Assembly: GCA_903789495.1 (NCBI GenBank)
Contig: CAIFEQ010000015.1
Coordinates: forward strand, 1-44,276
Length of the DNA stretch: 44,276 nucleotides
Reading direction: 5' to 3'
Origin: an uncultured Erysipelotrichaceae bacterium
Lineage (GTDB): Bacteria; Bacillota_I; Bacilli_A; Erysipelotrichales; Erysipelotrichaceae
Part shown: positions 1 through 7,790 of the stretch, piece by piece
Numbering within the stretch: the stretch's first letter is position 1
Layout of the letters: every line of letters starts with the position of its first letter
Notes under the pieces: generated by a model
The model's input: only the letters and a program-made list of their open reading frames with translations
The model's database searches: none
What the model was told of the DNA's origin: nothing
Made by a program: the position numbers and the translations under genes

Positions 1-1175
1 AGATTGACGATCGTGGTCTTGCCGGCTCCGGTCGGTCCCACGATGGCGACCTTCTGTCCGGCCTTGATGTCCGAGGTGAAGTCATGAATGCTTTCATGAT
101 CCTTGTGATACCCGAACTTCACATGGTCAAATGCGACATCGCCTCTGACATACTTCAGGACTGCTGTCTTGCCGGATTCGTCTTCCATTTCCTCTTCTTC
201 CAGGAAGGTGAAGATCCGGTCACAGGCCGCAATCATGGACTGCATGGAACTGAACGCCTGGGCCAGATTCTGCAGCGGATTGGTGAAGTTTCTGATGTAC
301 AGCATGAAGGCGACAATGACCCCGAAGGTGATCTCCCCTCTCATGGCCAGGACCGCACCGGTGATGCAGACAACCACATAGGCCAGGTTGCCGATGAACA
401 TCATCAGCGGCTGCATGATGCCGGAAAGATAGGTGGATTTCCAGTTGGCTGTATAGAGTCTTTCGTTCTTTTCCCTGAATACCTGCCGGGAAGCCTTCTG
501 ATAGTTGTAGGCCTTGATGACCAGCAGACCGCTGTAGGTCTCTTCAATATGCCCGTTCAGACTGCCAAGTTCCATCTGCTGCTGGGAAAAGTAGCCCTGG
601 GATCTGGAGATGATGAACAGCACAATCACAAACCCGATCACCGCGGAGAGAATGCCCAGCAGGGCCATTTTCCAGTTTGTCACCAGCATCATGATCGCCG
701 TTCCGACCAGCAGCGCCACGTTCAGAATGATCGTGGACAGCGACTGATTGAGCATCTGCCCGACGGTATCCACATCGTTTGTGACCAGCGACAGGGTGTC
801 GCCGGTATCATGCGAGTCAAAGTACCGTAAGGGAAGCCGGTTGATCTTTCTGGAGATATCTCTGCGCATGGACTTGGTGATGTCCTGCGACACCGTAGCC
901 ATGATGAATCCTTCCACATAGTTGACTGCCCAGCCCAGGACATAGAGCGCTGCCAGAAGGATGCAGATCCGTCTGATCCAGAACAGATTCATTTCTCCGG
1001 ACAGGCCTTCCGTGATCAGATCCGTCACCTTGCTCAGGGCATTCGGCCCGATCAGGTTCAGAATGGCTGCAACCAGCGACAGGGCGGCAAAGATATAGAT
1101 CCAGGATCTGAATTTCCTGATGTAGTGCAGGAACTTCTTCAGCGGTTCCATCTGGTTCTTCTTCTTCTCAGGCAT
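1..1175 (-). CDS. ABC exporter, second half-transporter (partial, 3' end outside window)
   Basis: This is a half-size ABC exporter with an N-terminal membrane domain followed by an ATP-binding domain. About 391 codons are visible, and the protein is cut by the window edge just after Walker A (GPTGAGKTT). The N-terminus MPEKKKNQMEPLKKF is followed by several hydrophobic segments of the type 1 exporter fold. The start at 1175 overlaps the end of the preceding exporter gene by 8 bases, so the two are translationally coupled and very likely form a heterodimer. Partners of this kind (BmrCD, LmrCD, TM287/288) export drugs, lipids or peptides from the cell. The partner upstream has a degenerate Walker B, so this subunit should carry the catalytic glutamate, but that part is not in view. 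Confidence 0.9.
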   Translation of the reverse strand, partial: MPEKKKNQMEPLKKFLHYIRKFRSWIYIFAALSLVAAILNLIGPNALSKVTDLITEGLSGEMNLFWIRRICILLAALYVLGWAVNYVEGFIMATVSQDITKSMRRDISRKINRLPLRYFDSHDTGDTLSLVTNDVDTVGQMLNQSLSTIILNVALLVGTAIMMLVTNWKMALLGILSAVIGFVIVLFIISRSQGYFSQQQMELGSLNGHIEETYSGLLVIKAYNYQKASRQVFREKNERLYTANWKSTYLSGIMQPLMMFIGNLAYVVVCITGAVLAMRGEITFGVIVAFMLYIRNFTNPLQNLAQAFSSMQSMIAACDRIFTFLEEEEMEDESGKTAVLKYVRGDVAFDHVKFGYHKDHESIHDFTSDIKAGQKVAIVGPTGAGKTTIVN

Positions 1176-2928
1176 GTGCAAGTTCCTCCTTGGAAAGCTG
1201 TGACGAGGCAATCTCCTGATAGACTTTGCAGTTCTTCATCAGTTCCTCATGGGTGCCCTTGCCGACCACCCTGCCGTGCTCCAGCACCAGAATCTGATCG
1301 GCATCACGGATCGTGCTGATCCGCTGGGCCACGATGATCTTGGTCGCATCGGCTGTTTTTTCGGCCAGCTGCTGGCGGACTTCCTTATCCGTCTTATAGT
1401 CCAGGGCTGAGAAGGAATCGTCGAAGATGAAGATCTCCGGTTTTCTGGCCACGGCTCTGGCAATGGAAATCCGCTGCTTCTGCCCGCCGGAGACGTTCGT
1501 GCCGTTCTGGGCAATGGCCGCATCGGCCCCGCCGCTCATCCGGTCCACAAATTCATCTGCTTTTGAGACAGCCAGAGCGTTCCGGACATCTTCGTCCGTC
1601 CCCGCTGATTTCCCGTTCTCACCGAAGAGAATATTGGATCTGACGGTACCGGAGAACAGCTTTGCTTTCTGGGAACAGTAGCCGATCTTGTTGCGGAGTT
1701 CATTCTGCCTGTATTCCCTGACATCGATGCCGTCGACCAGCACTTTGCCCTCGCTGGCATCGTAAAAACGCGGAATCAGATTGACAGCGGTCGTCTTGCC
1801 GGAGCCGGTCGCCCCGATCAGGGCACAGGTTTCGCCTTTCTTCACCTTGAATGAGACATGTTCCAGAACGTCGCCGCCGGCTTCCGGATAGCGGAAGGAA
1901 ACATCTCTGAATTCAATCGTTCCGGTCTCCTCGGTATCATCATTCTTTTCACCGTCTTCAATGGAGACCGGCGTGTTCAGCACTTCCATGATCCGGTTGG
2001 CACTGACCTGGGCACGCGGCAGCAGGATGAAGATCATGTTCAGCAGCATGAAGGCCATGATGATCTGCATCGCATAGTTGGAGAAGACCACCATGTCGGA
2101 GAAGATCGACAGCTTTTCTGCGGCATCTGCTGCCTCGATGAGATAGGCACCGATCCAGTACACCGCCAGCGTCAGGCCGCTGTTGAGCAGCGACATGGTC
2201 GGCGACATCAGGGCCATGACCCGGTTGGCAATCGTGTTGTTCTCCGTGATGATTTCGTTCTGCTCATCAAACTTGTTTTCCTGATACGCTTCGGCATTGT
2301 AAGCCCGCACGACCCGGATGCCGGAAACCTGTTCCCGGGTCACCGTATTGAGGCGGTCGTTGAGCTTCTGGACCTTCTGGAACCGCGGTACCGCAATCAC
2401 CAGCGTAATCGCCAGGACGACGATCAGAATGACCACCGCAATGGTTGTGGCCATGGTCCACTGCCAGCTCTTGCCGGCAATCTTGAGGATGGCCCATACC
2501 GCCAGGATCGGTGCCTTGATGATCGCCTGCAGGCCCATGGAAACCAGGGTCTGAATCTGCGTGACATCATTTGTGGTCCGGTTCAGGAGGGAATCCGCCG
2601 AGAACTGATGCACTTCCTGCATGGAGAAGTCCAGGGTCTTGTCATAGACCAGTTCACGCAGGGTCCGGGAAAGACCGGCTGCGGTTTTCGCCGCAAAGTA
2701 GCCCGTCACAATCGAAGCTGCCATGGAACCGATGGCACAGGCGATCATGCCCCAGCCGGCGCTGAGAATATCGCTCATTGCGGACCCTTCTGTTTCGACA
2801 AGGGTAGTGATTTCGGACATGTAATCCGGCAGTTTCAGATCCAGCCATACCTGTATGACGATGAACACCACACAGAACGCTGCATACATCCATTCTTTCT
2901 TCTTCAGGTATTTCAGTATTTTCAGCAT
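1168..2928 (-). CDS. ABC exporter, degenerate-site half-transporter
   Basis: A 586-residue half-transporter with six predicted membrane helices (about residues 15-310) and a C-terminal ATPase. Walker A is GATGSGKTT (about 370), the signature is VSGGQKQR, and Walker B reads IFIFDDSFSALD. The residue after the Walker B aspartate is Asp, where the catalytic Glu normally sits. This is the hallmark of the degenerate subunit in heterodimeric exporters such as BmrC or TM287. The start has an AGGGAG site nine bases upstream. Its partner overlaps its stop by 8 bases. A MarR gene lies 174 bases upstream on the same strand and a MATE pump beyond that, so the whole block looks devoted to efflux. The substrate cannot be read from sequence. 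Confidence 0.93.
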   Translation of the reverse strand: MLKILKYLKKKEWMYAAFCVVFIVIQVWLDLKLPDYMSEITTLVETEGSAMSDILSAGWGMIACAIGSMAASIVTGYFAAKTAAGLSRTLRELVYDKTLDFSMQEVHQFSADSLLNRTTNDVTQIQTLVSMGLQAIIKAPILAVWAILKIAGKSWQWTMATTIAVVILIVVLAITLVIAVPRFQKVQKLNDRLNTVTREQVSGIRVVRAYNAEAYQENKFDEQNEIITENNTIANRVMALMSPTMSLLNSGLTLAVYWIGAYLIEAADAAEKLSIFSDMVVFSNYAMQIIMAFMLLNMIFILLPRAQVSANRIMEVLNTPVSIEDGEKNDDTEETGTIEFRDVSFRYPEAGGDVLEHVSFKVKKGETCALIGATGSGKTTAVNLIPRFYDASEGKVLVDGIDVREYRQNELRNKIGYCSQKAKLFSGTVRSNILFGENGKSAGTDEDVRNALAVSKADEFVDRMSGGADAAIAQNGTNVSGGQKQRISIARAVARKPEIFIFDDSFSALDYKTDKEVRQQLAEKTADATKIIVAQRISTIRDADQILVLEHGRVVGKGTHEELMKNCKVYQEIASSQLSKEELAHA

Positions 2929-3102
2929 TTCATCTGTCTCCCTGTTTTCCTCATTTTTCTGTCTTGAACCAGCGCTTCCGGGAAATTTTTTCAGAAGGAA
3001 TCATTCCCTGAAATAAAACCGAACCGAACATTGCTTTTCCGTCTTTTCCGTCCTCCTGCTGTTCTCTGAACAGCGTTCCGCAGCTGCCTGCCAGGGAAAA
3101 GA

Positions 3103-3537
3103 TCATTCTGACAGTTTCTGATTGATCCGTTCCAGCATATCGTGAAAGGCTTCTCTCTCATCCTCCTGCAGAGCGCTGAGGATCAGTTTCTCTTCATTGC
3201 CGCGTTCAATTCCCGAATCAGCGATCAGCTGCTGTCCTTTGGCAGTCAGCCGCGCATTTTTGGCCCGGCCAAAGTCAGCGTCTTCCACTACAATCAGCTT
3301 CTTATCTGACAGGCGGCGCATGATGCCGGAGACAGTCGGCTGTGATGTCTGAAAGTGCTTTTCCACGTCTTTGAAGGAAACGGGACCATCCGCATGATTC
3401 AGATATTCCAGGTAGCGGAACTGCGATGCGGTCAGATTTATTTTCTGCAGCAGCCGGTTGGTATGACTCTGAATATGATCCGAAATCTGTTTCAGCAGCA
3501 TGCCGCAGTCAACATACTCTTCTTTACTGTTTTTCAT
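3103..3537 (-). CDS. MarR family transcriptional regulator
   Basis: A 144-residue winged-helix regulator of usual MarR length. The core reads LTASQFRYLEYL, then FQTSQPTVSGIMRRL as the recognition helix and a wing with basic residues (DFGRAKNARLT). Helices at both ends would form the dimer interface. The start codon lies inside the last 14 bases of the MATE gene, so it is co-transcribed with and coupled to that pump. MarR proteins usually repress the efflux gene beside them and are released by small aromatic or oxidising ligands. The two palindromes on the MATE promoter (4951-4975) are the obvious operators, which would make this an autoregulated repressor. The ligand is unknown. Confidence 0.92.
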   Translation of the reverse strand: MKNSKEEYVDCGMLLKQISDHIQSHTNRLLQKINLTASQFRYLEYLNHADGPVSFKDVEKHFQTSQPTVSGIMRRLSDKKLIVVEDADFGRAKNARLTAKGQQLIADSGIERGNEEKLILSALQEDEREAFHDMLERINQKLSE

Positions 3538-4918
3538 AGTTTAGTTCTCTCTCTGAACTGAAGGAGGCGGTTTTCAGTTTTTCAGGCTTTGCCATCACCG
3601 CCCTGTAGAGGATGATTTCCAGCACCAGTGACAGCACATCAGCCACAGGCTGTGCCCAGGCCAGACCGTTCAGCCCGATCTGTGCTTCCAGAATGAACAC
3701 CGAAGGAATATAGATGACTCCCTGTCTGCATAAGGAAATGATCAGGGACGGACGGCCTGCTCCGATTGCCTGCAGAGCATTCAGCAGGACATAGAATATG
3801 CCGAACAGCCACGCTGTTGTCAGCATAATCCGGGAAAACTGTGTGCCAAGCGACAGAGCCTCCTCATCTGTCAGGAATGCCGCAACGATCTGCGGGGCAG
3901 AGAGATAGCAGAGAACCGTCAGTCCGGTGCAGAGCACAAAAGCAAAGAACAGAGAAAAACGGAAGGACTTTTCAAATCGCTCTCTGTTTCCGGCTCCGAA
4001 GCAGTAGCCAAGCAGCGGCTGTATGCCCTGGCCGATGCCGATGCCGACAAGCGACACGATCATCAGAACCTTGGCAGAGACCCCGTACGCGGCAACAGCC
4101 ATATCGCCATACGCCGACATCCGGCTGTTTGTGATGATCTGGGAGATGCTCATCAGGATATTTCCCAGAGCGGCGGGTATGCCAATGGACAGCACACCGC
4201 TGCAGATTCCGTCCTTCATGCTGAAATCAGCCAGATGGATACTGAGAATGGATCTGCCCCGCCAGAAATAGATCAGATAACAGAGTGCACCGGCCACGTT
4301 TCCGATCACTGTGGCAATGGCCGCTCCGGCAACACCCCAGTTCAGGCCAAGAATCATGATCGGATCCAGAATCACATTCAGGAGATTGCCGATCAGCGTT
4401 CCCATCATGGCCGTCGTAGATCTGCCCTCCGCCCGGATGATATTTGTATAGCAGTTGGAAATGATGGAGAATACGCCGCTCAGAGAAACGATGCTCAGAT
4501 AGGTCTTTGTATAGCTGAGTGTTTCCGGGCTCGCCCCGAGCATGACAGAAAGTGGTTCGGCAAAAATCAGCAGCAGTATGGAACAGACAGCCCCGACGGC
4601 AACCCCTGCCCACATGCAGAATGACGAGACTTTTCTGGCATATGCCCTGTTCCCCGCTCCCAGGGCGCGGGAGATCAGCGACGTGCCGCCCATGCCGAAC
4701 AGCGTTCCCAGCGACATGAACAGGAGAAATACCGGTGTTGCCAGGTTGACCGCCGCAACCATGTAGTCATTGTCAGTCTGGCCAATGAAAAATGTGTCCG
4801 CGAGATTGTAAATCAGTACCATGATCATCGCGGCGATCGCCGGTACCACATTCCGGAGGACTGCCGAACTGACAGAACCGGTGACAAAGGAATCCAGAGA
4901 TGACTGTTCGTTCTTCAT
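3524..4918 (-). CDS. MATE family multidrug efflux transporter
   Basis: A protein of about 464 residues with twelve hydrophobic segments in two similar halves, matching the MATE (MepA/NorM-like) family of Na+ or H+ coupled drug exporters. Typical features are the early segment VVPAIAAMIMVLIYNLADTF, the FIGQ motif, and GAGNRAYARK, which is echoed in the second half as GAGNRERFEK. An ATG at 4924 is also possible. The ATG at 4918 sits nine bases from AGGA and was preferred, because the first ATG is only three bases from it. The gene is the first of a likely MATE-marR unit with a strong -10 box overlapped by palindromes. Substrate range is not predictable. Confidence 0.93.
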   Translation of the reverse strand: MKNEQSSLDSFVTGSVSSAVLRNVVPAIAAMIMVLIYNLADTFFIGQTDNDYMVAAVNLATPVFLLFMSLGTLFGMGGTSLISRALGAGNRAYARKVSSFCMWAGVAVGAVCSILLLIFAEPLSVMLGASPETLSYTKTYLSIVSLSGVFSIISNCYTNIIRAEGRSTTAMMGTLIGNLLNVILDPIMILGLNWGVAGAAIATVIGNVAGALCYLIYFWRGRSILSIHLADFSMKDGICSGVLSIGIPAALGNILMSISQIITNSRMSAYGDMAVAAYGVSAKVLMIVSLVGIGIGQGIQPLLGYCFGAGNRERFEKSFRFSLFFAFVLCTGLTVLCYLSAPQIVAAFLTDEEALSLGTQFSRIMLTTAWLFGIFYVLLNALQAIGAGRPSLIISLCRQGVIYIPSVFILEAQIGLNGLAWAQPVADVLSLVLEIILYRAVMAKPEKLKTASFSSERELNYEKQ

Positions 4919-4950
4919 GCCCATATGTCCTTTCTACGCATTTTCATAAA

Positions 4951-4975
4951 ATAGCGTGCTATCATAGCGCGCTAT
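4951..4975. promoter_or_regulatory. Tandem palindromic operators for the MarR regulator
   Basis: Two 12-base palindromes sit side by side with one base between them: ATAGCGTGCTAT (4951-4962, arms perfect with central GT) and ATAGCGCGCTAT (4964-4975, perfect). They overlap the end of the MATE -10 box and lie in the 5' leader. This geometry fits a repressor blocking polymerase, and the MarR gene in the same unit is the natural binder (inference). Confidence 0.75.
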
Positions 4976-4979
4976 TATA
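4974..4979 (-). promoter_or_regulatory. -10 box of the MATE-marR unit
   Basis: On the minus strand a perfect TATAAT reads from 4979 to 4974. Upstream, TTTACA (5005-5000) lies 20 bases away, longer than ideal, so the -35 is uncertain. The box touches the palindromic operator pair. Confidence 0.65.
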
Positions 4980-5145
4980 CTAGTACTGTTCTTATGTGAT
5001 GTAAAGGGCATTTACCCGGATTTTATCAATTATTTTCCGGCAGGGACTGCCTGCTGTTCCGGAGATCTTTTCCCGGCCAGATAAAACGCGATTTCATGCT
5101 ATTCTTATGGCAGACTTCTTATTCTCCGAAAGCAGGAAAAACAAA

Positions 5146-5535
5146 ATGAAATACAACAAGACGACTGATTATGCACTGCATATCATGTATTACATGGTCC
5201 ATCATGATGAGAAGAATAATATCCCGCTGCAGGACATCATCGGCCAGTTCCGTGACGTTTCCAGGACCTATGTCTCCAAGATCCTGACACAGCTGACCAA
5301 AGCCGGTCTGGTCCGATCAACGCCCGGCAAGAACGGGGGCTATCAGCTCATCAAGGATCGTAAGAAAATCACTTTTCTGGATGTCATTGAAGCCGTCAAC
5401 GGGAAGCAGCTGGCTGAACCGATGCCGATCTGCCGCGCACAGAAATGTGCCATTCAGGAGATCATTCAGAATTCCGAGAAAAAAGCGCTGGACTACCTTG
5501 CTCATACCAGACTGTATGACATCTCAGAGCATTGA
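5146..5535 (+). CDS. Rrf2 family transcriptional regulator
   Basis: A 129-residue winged-helix regulator beginning KYNKTTDYALHIMYYM, the usual Rrf2 N-terminus, followed by DVSRTYVSKILTQLTKAG (recognition helix) and GKNGGYQL (wing). Two cysteines lie near residue 92-98 (PICRAQKC). IscR-type members use three cysteines plus another ligand, so cluster binding is possible but incomplete by this count. The ATG at 5146 was chosen over 5107 because AGGAAA lies just upstream, whereas 5107 has no ribosome site. It converges on a SufC/SufB-like pair, which suggests it senses Fe-S or redox state and controls those genes (inference). Confidence 0.88.
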   Translation: MKYNKTTDYALHIMYYMVHHDEKNNIPLQDIIGQFRDVSRTYVSKILTQLTKAGLVRSTPGKNGGYQLIKDRKKITFLDVIEAVNGKQLAEPMPICRAQKCAIQEIIQNSEKKALDYLAHTRLYDISEH

Positions 5536-5537
5536 CG

Positions 5538-5564
5538 GCATGGCGCACCGTGCTGCTTTTTTTT
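5538..5564 (+). terminator. Intrinsic terminator of the Rrf2 gene
   Basis: Stem GCATGG/CCGTGC (one G-T pair) with loop CGCA, followed by TG, C and eight T (5557-5564). It lies three bases after the stop codon. Confidence 0.8.
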
Positions 5565-5598
5565 CTTTGCACTGGCTCAGCCACTTCCGGTGCAGAGA

Positions 5599-6519
5599 TC
5601 ATCTCAGGAAGCCGCGGATGATCTCTTCTTCTGCTTCCGTCTCCGTCAGGCCAAGCGTCATCAGCTTGATGATCTGTTCGCCGGCAATCCGGCCGATCGC
5701 TGCCTCATGTACGAGAGATGCGTCCGGATCATTAGCCTCCAGTGACGGCACAGCCAGGATTCTTGCCTGGTCAAGAATGATGGAATCACATTCCGTGTGA
5801 CCGGAGCATCTTGCATTGCCGGAGATGCCAAGATTCAGAGTCTGCACCGAATGGTCTCTGGCAACACCGCGCGATACGAGATCCGCATTGGAACCCGGAC
5901 CGTTCAGGCTGATCTGATAGCTGCTTTCGGCCGTCTGATCCTGATGGGTCAGGAGACGTTCACGGACAATCAGACTGGCGCCGGCAGCGAGTTCTGCCTT
6001 CGTATCCCTTACGGTATGATCAACGCCTCTGATCTGCGTCATTTCCATCTGCATGACACTGTTTTCTCCCAGCTTGACAACTGTCCCTGGATTCAGGATG
6101 CGTTTTCCTGTTCCGCTCCCGCTGCCAAAGTGCTTTTCAATGTATTTGACCCTGCAGTTCCTGCCGATCTGAAATCGGTGAACGCCATCGTGCTCTGAAT
6201 TGAGGCCGCCGCAGTTGTCAATACCGCAGCCGGCAACAATGACGAGATCACAGTCGTCTCCGATATAAAAGTCGTTATAGACCGTTTCCTTCAGGCCGGT
6301 CTGACTGAGCACAACGGGAATATGAACACTTTCCTTCCTGGTTCCCGGTCTGATCCGGATATCAATCCCGCTGCCATCTTCTTTGGATGTGATTTCAATA
6401 TTGGCAGTCGAATTCCGAATGGCCGCTTTGCCATTGACACGGATATTGACAGCGCCGGCCGGCAGCTGATCCAGATCCGCAACTTCCTTCAGCAGCTGTA
6501 ACTGAATCTTATCTAGCAT
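5599..6519 (-). CDS. sufB: SufB/SufD-like Fe-S scaffold subunit (short, SMS type)
   Basis: A 306-residue beta-helix scaffold protein that pairs with the SufC-like ATPase just upstream. The C-terminal core carries HTECDSII, equivalent to the SufB cysteine region, and LVHEAAIGRIAGEQ, the family's E/V-HEA motif. The usual SufB is about 460-490 residues. The short length and pairing with SufC alone match the minimal SmsCB systems described in archaea and anaerobes. No SufS, SufU or SufD gene is nearby. The ATG at 6519 was chosen because AGAAGGAG lies eight bases upstream, which removes 14 spurious residues. It starts 16 bases after sufC ends, so the two form an operon. Role: assembling Fe-S clusters in the cytoplasm. 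Confidence 0.87.
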   Translation of the reverse strand: MLDKIQLQLLKEVADLDQLPAGAVNIRVNGKAAIRNSTANIEITSKEDGSGIDIRIRPGTRKESVHIPVVLSQTGLKETVYNDFYIGDDCDLVIVAGCGIDNCGGLNSEHDGVHRFQIGRNCRVKYIEKHFGSGSGTGKRILNPGTVVKLGENSVMQMEMTQIRGVDHTVRDTKAELAAGASLIVRERLLTHQDQTAESSYQISLNGPGSNADLVSRGVARDHSVQTLNLGISGNARCSGHTECDSIILDQARILAVPSLEANDPDASLVHEAAIGRIAGEQIIKLMTLGLTETEAEEEIIRGFLR

Positions 6520-6535
6520 TCTGTTTCTCCTTCTG

Positions 6536-7264
6536 TCATTCTGACAACGTTGAGCAGGCATTGACGGCAGAGTCCGTACCGATCAGAGCCGGCAGAATTT
6601 CTTCTCTTGATCCCCGGCGCTGCACACTTCCGTCGGCTATCACAACAATCTCATCGGCAATGTTCAGGATTCTTTCCTGATGCGAAATGATGATGATCGT
6701 ACCCTTGCTGTTTTTCCGCATGCGTTCAAAGACATGGATCAGATTCTGAAAGCTCCAGAGATCGATGCCGGCCTCCGGTTCATCAAAGACAGACAGGGGC
6801 GTTTTCCGGGCTATGACGGTCGCAATCTCAATCCGCTTGAGTTCTCCCCCTGACAGAGAGGAGTTAACCTCCCGGTTGATATAGTCTTTCGCACACAGAC
6901 CGACTTCGGAGAGATAGCTGCAGGCACTGTCAAGCGTTATGTTTCTTCCTGCTGCGATAGACAGAAGATCCATCACACGGAGACCCTTAAACTTGACTGG
7001 CTGCTGCAGGGCATAGCTGATGCCCTTTCTGGCGCGATCGGTGACCGACATCTCTGTGATGTCTTCGCCGTTAAACAGAATATGGCCCTGATCCGGTTTT
7101 TCAATTCCGGCGATCAGGCGGGCAATGGTGGATTTTCCGCCTCCATTCGGCCCGGTAATGACAGTCAGTCTGTTGTCATCGAAGCTGAGACTTAAATTCC
7201 GGATGATTTCTTTTGCGCCTTGAGCAGTTTCTACTCCGAAAGAAATATTCTGAAGTTCTAACAT
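6536..7264 (-). CDS. sufC: SufC-like ATPase of the Fe-S assembly pair
   Basis: A 242-residue soluble ABC ATPase. Walker A is GPNGGGKST (about residue 40), the signature is SLSGGELKRIEIA, and Walker B is LSVFDEPEAGIDLWS with the catalytic Glu present. The form DEPEAGID, rather than the SufC-typical DEPTSGLD, is one I associate with the minimal SufC/SufB pairs. The start at 7264 has a strong AAGGAGG site four bases away; the upstream alternative has none. It is the first gene of a two-gene unit with its scaffold partner. It should drive conformational change in SufB-like dimers during cluster assembly. A promoter with an inverted repeat sits just upstream. Confidence 0.9.
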   Translation of the reverse strand: MLELQNISFGVETAQGAKEIIRNLSLSFDDNRLTVITGPNGGGKSTIARLIAGIEKPDQGHILFNGEDITEMSVTDRARKGISYALQQPVKFKGLRVMDLLSIAAGRNITLDSACSYLSEVGLCAKDYINREVNSSLSGGELKRIEIATVIARKTPLSVFDEPEAGIDLWSFQNLIHVFERMRKNSKGTIIIISHQERILNIADEIVVIADGSVQRRGSREEILPALIGTDSAVNACSTLSE

Positions 7265-7328
7265 GCTTTCCTCCTTGGTTGTTCTTAGCAGAGTCATGAG
7301 TGTAACAGCATATGGAGATATTTATTGA

Positions 7329-7371
7329 AGATATTACGTGTCTATTATATCTGCATAAATACAAATGTCAT
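7329..7371 (-). promoter_or_regulatory. Promoter and candidate Rrf2 operator of sufCB
   Basis: On the minus strand ATGACA (7371-7366) and TATAAT (7349-7344) are 16 bases apart. An inverted repeat with arms AGATAT (7329-7334) and ATATCT (7347-7352) overlaps the -10 box, where a repressor would act. The convergent Rrf2 regulator is a plausible binder (inference). Confidence 0.55.
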
Positions 7372-7743
7372 TTCAAGTGCCTGCTCAGAAAACGGCAGCG
7401 GGTTTTGGCTGGGTATCTGCCGGTCCTGGCTTGTGATCAGACTGCAGCTCAGCGCTTTCCTGTGTTTTGCAGACGTAAGTCTGTGCGGAAAAAGAACTGC
7501 CGATCCCATACCGCTTCAGATCTTCTGCCGAAATCTGTCCCTCTGATTTCTGTCTTCCTGTGCCGTATTCTGAGATGACTGTCCCCCTGACTTTGAACAG
7601 CTTTCTTCCCGGCGGATCTGCTCAGAACACCCTCATCGGCTCGGCAGAGCCGTCATCCATCACGGACGGATGCATTTTTTCTGGATTTCCGCATGATTCC
7701 CTGGTCTGCCGCAGAGACTTTGATCCCTTCAGACCGCAGATAG
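7372..7743. other. Intergenic stretch with nothing recognised
   Basis: About 370 bases between the sufCB promoter and the terminator of the next gene. Short open frames exist on both strands but none has a ribosome site, family resemblance or hydrophobic pattern. I see no RNA gene. Confidence 0.5.
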
Positions 7744-7774
7744 AAAAAGCCCCGAAACCCAATCGTTTCGAGGC
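7744..7774 (-). terminator. Intrinsic terminator of the DUF362 gene
   Basis: The stem formed by GCCCCGAAAC and GTTTCGAGGC (7749-7774, near perfect) is followed on the minus strand by five T (7748-7744). It lies 16 bases after the stop of the DUF362 gene. Confidence 0.85.
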
Positions 7775-7790
7775 AGTGCAGAAAGTTTCC

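Noticed and set aside
84-830. A 248-codon plus-strand open frame
   Set aside because: Antisense to the truncated ABC exporter gene, which has Walker A and membrane helices in the proper frame.
1858-2967. A 369-codon open frame on the plus strand
   Set aside because: It is fully antisense to a clear ABC exporter. The product is rich in His, Gln and Arg with no family likeness, which is usual for the shadow of a G+C-rich third-position gene.
2929-3102. Hairpins between the MarR gene and the ABC pair as a terminator
   Set aside because: GCTGTTC/GAACAGC and a TTCAG/CTGAA stem exist, but neither is followed by a T-run on the minus strand, so termination there is not supported.
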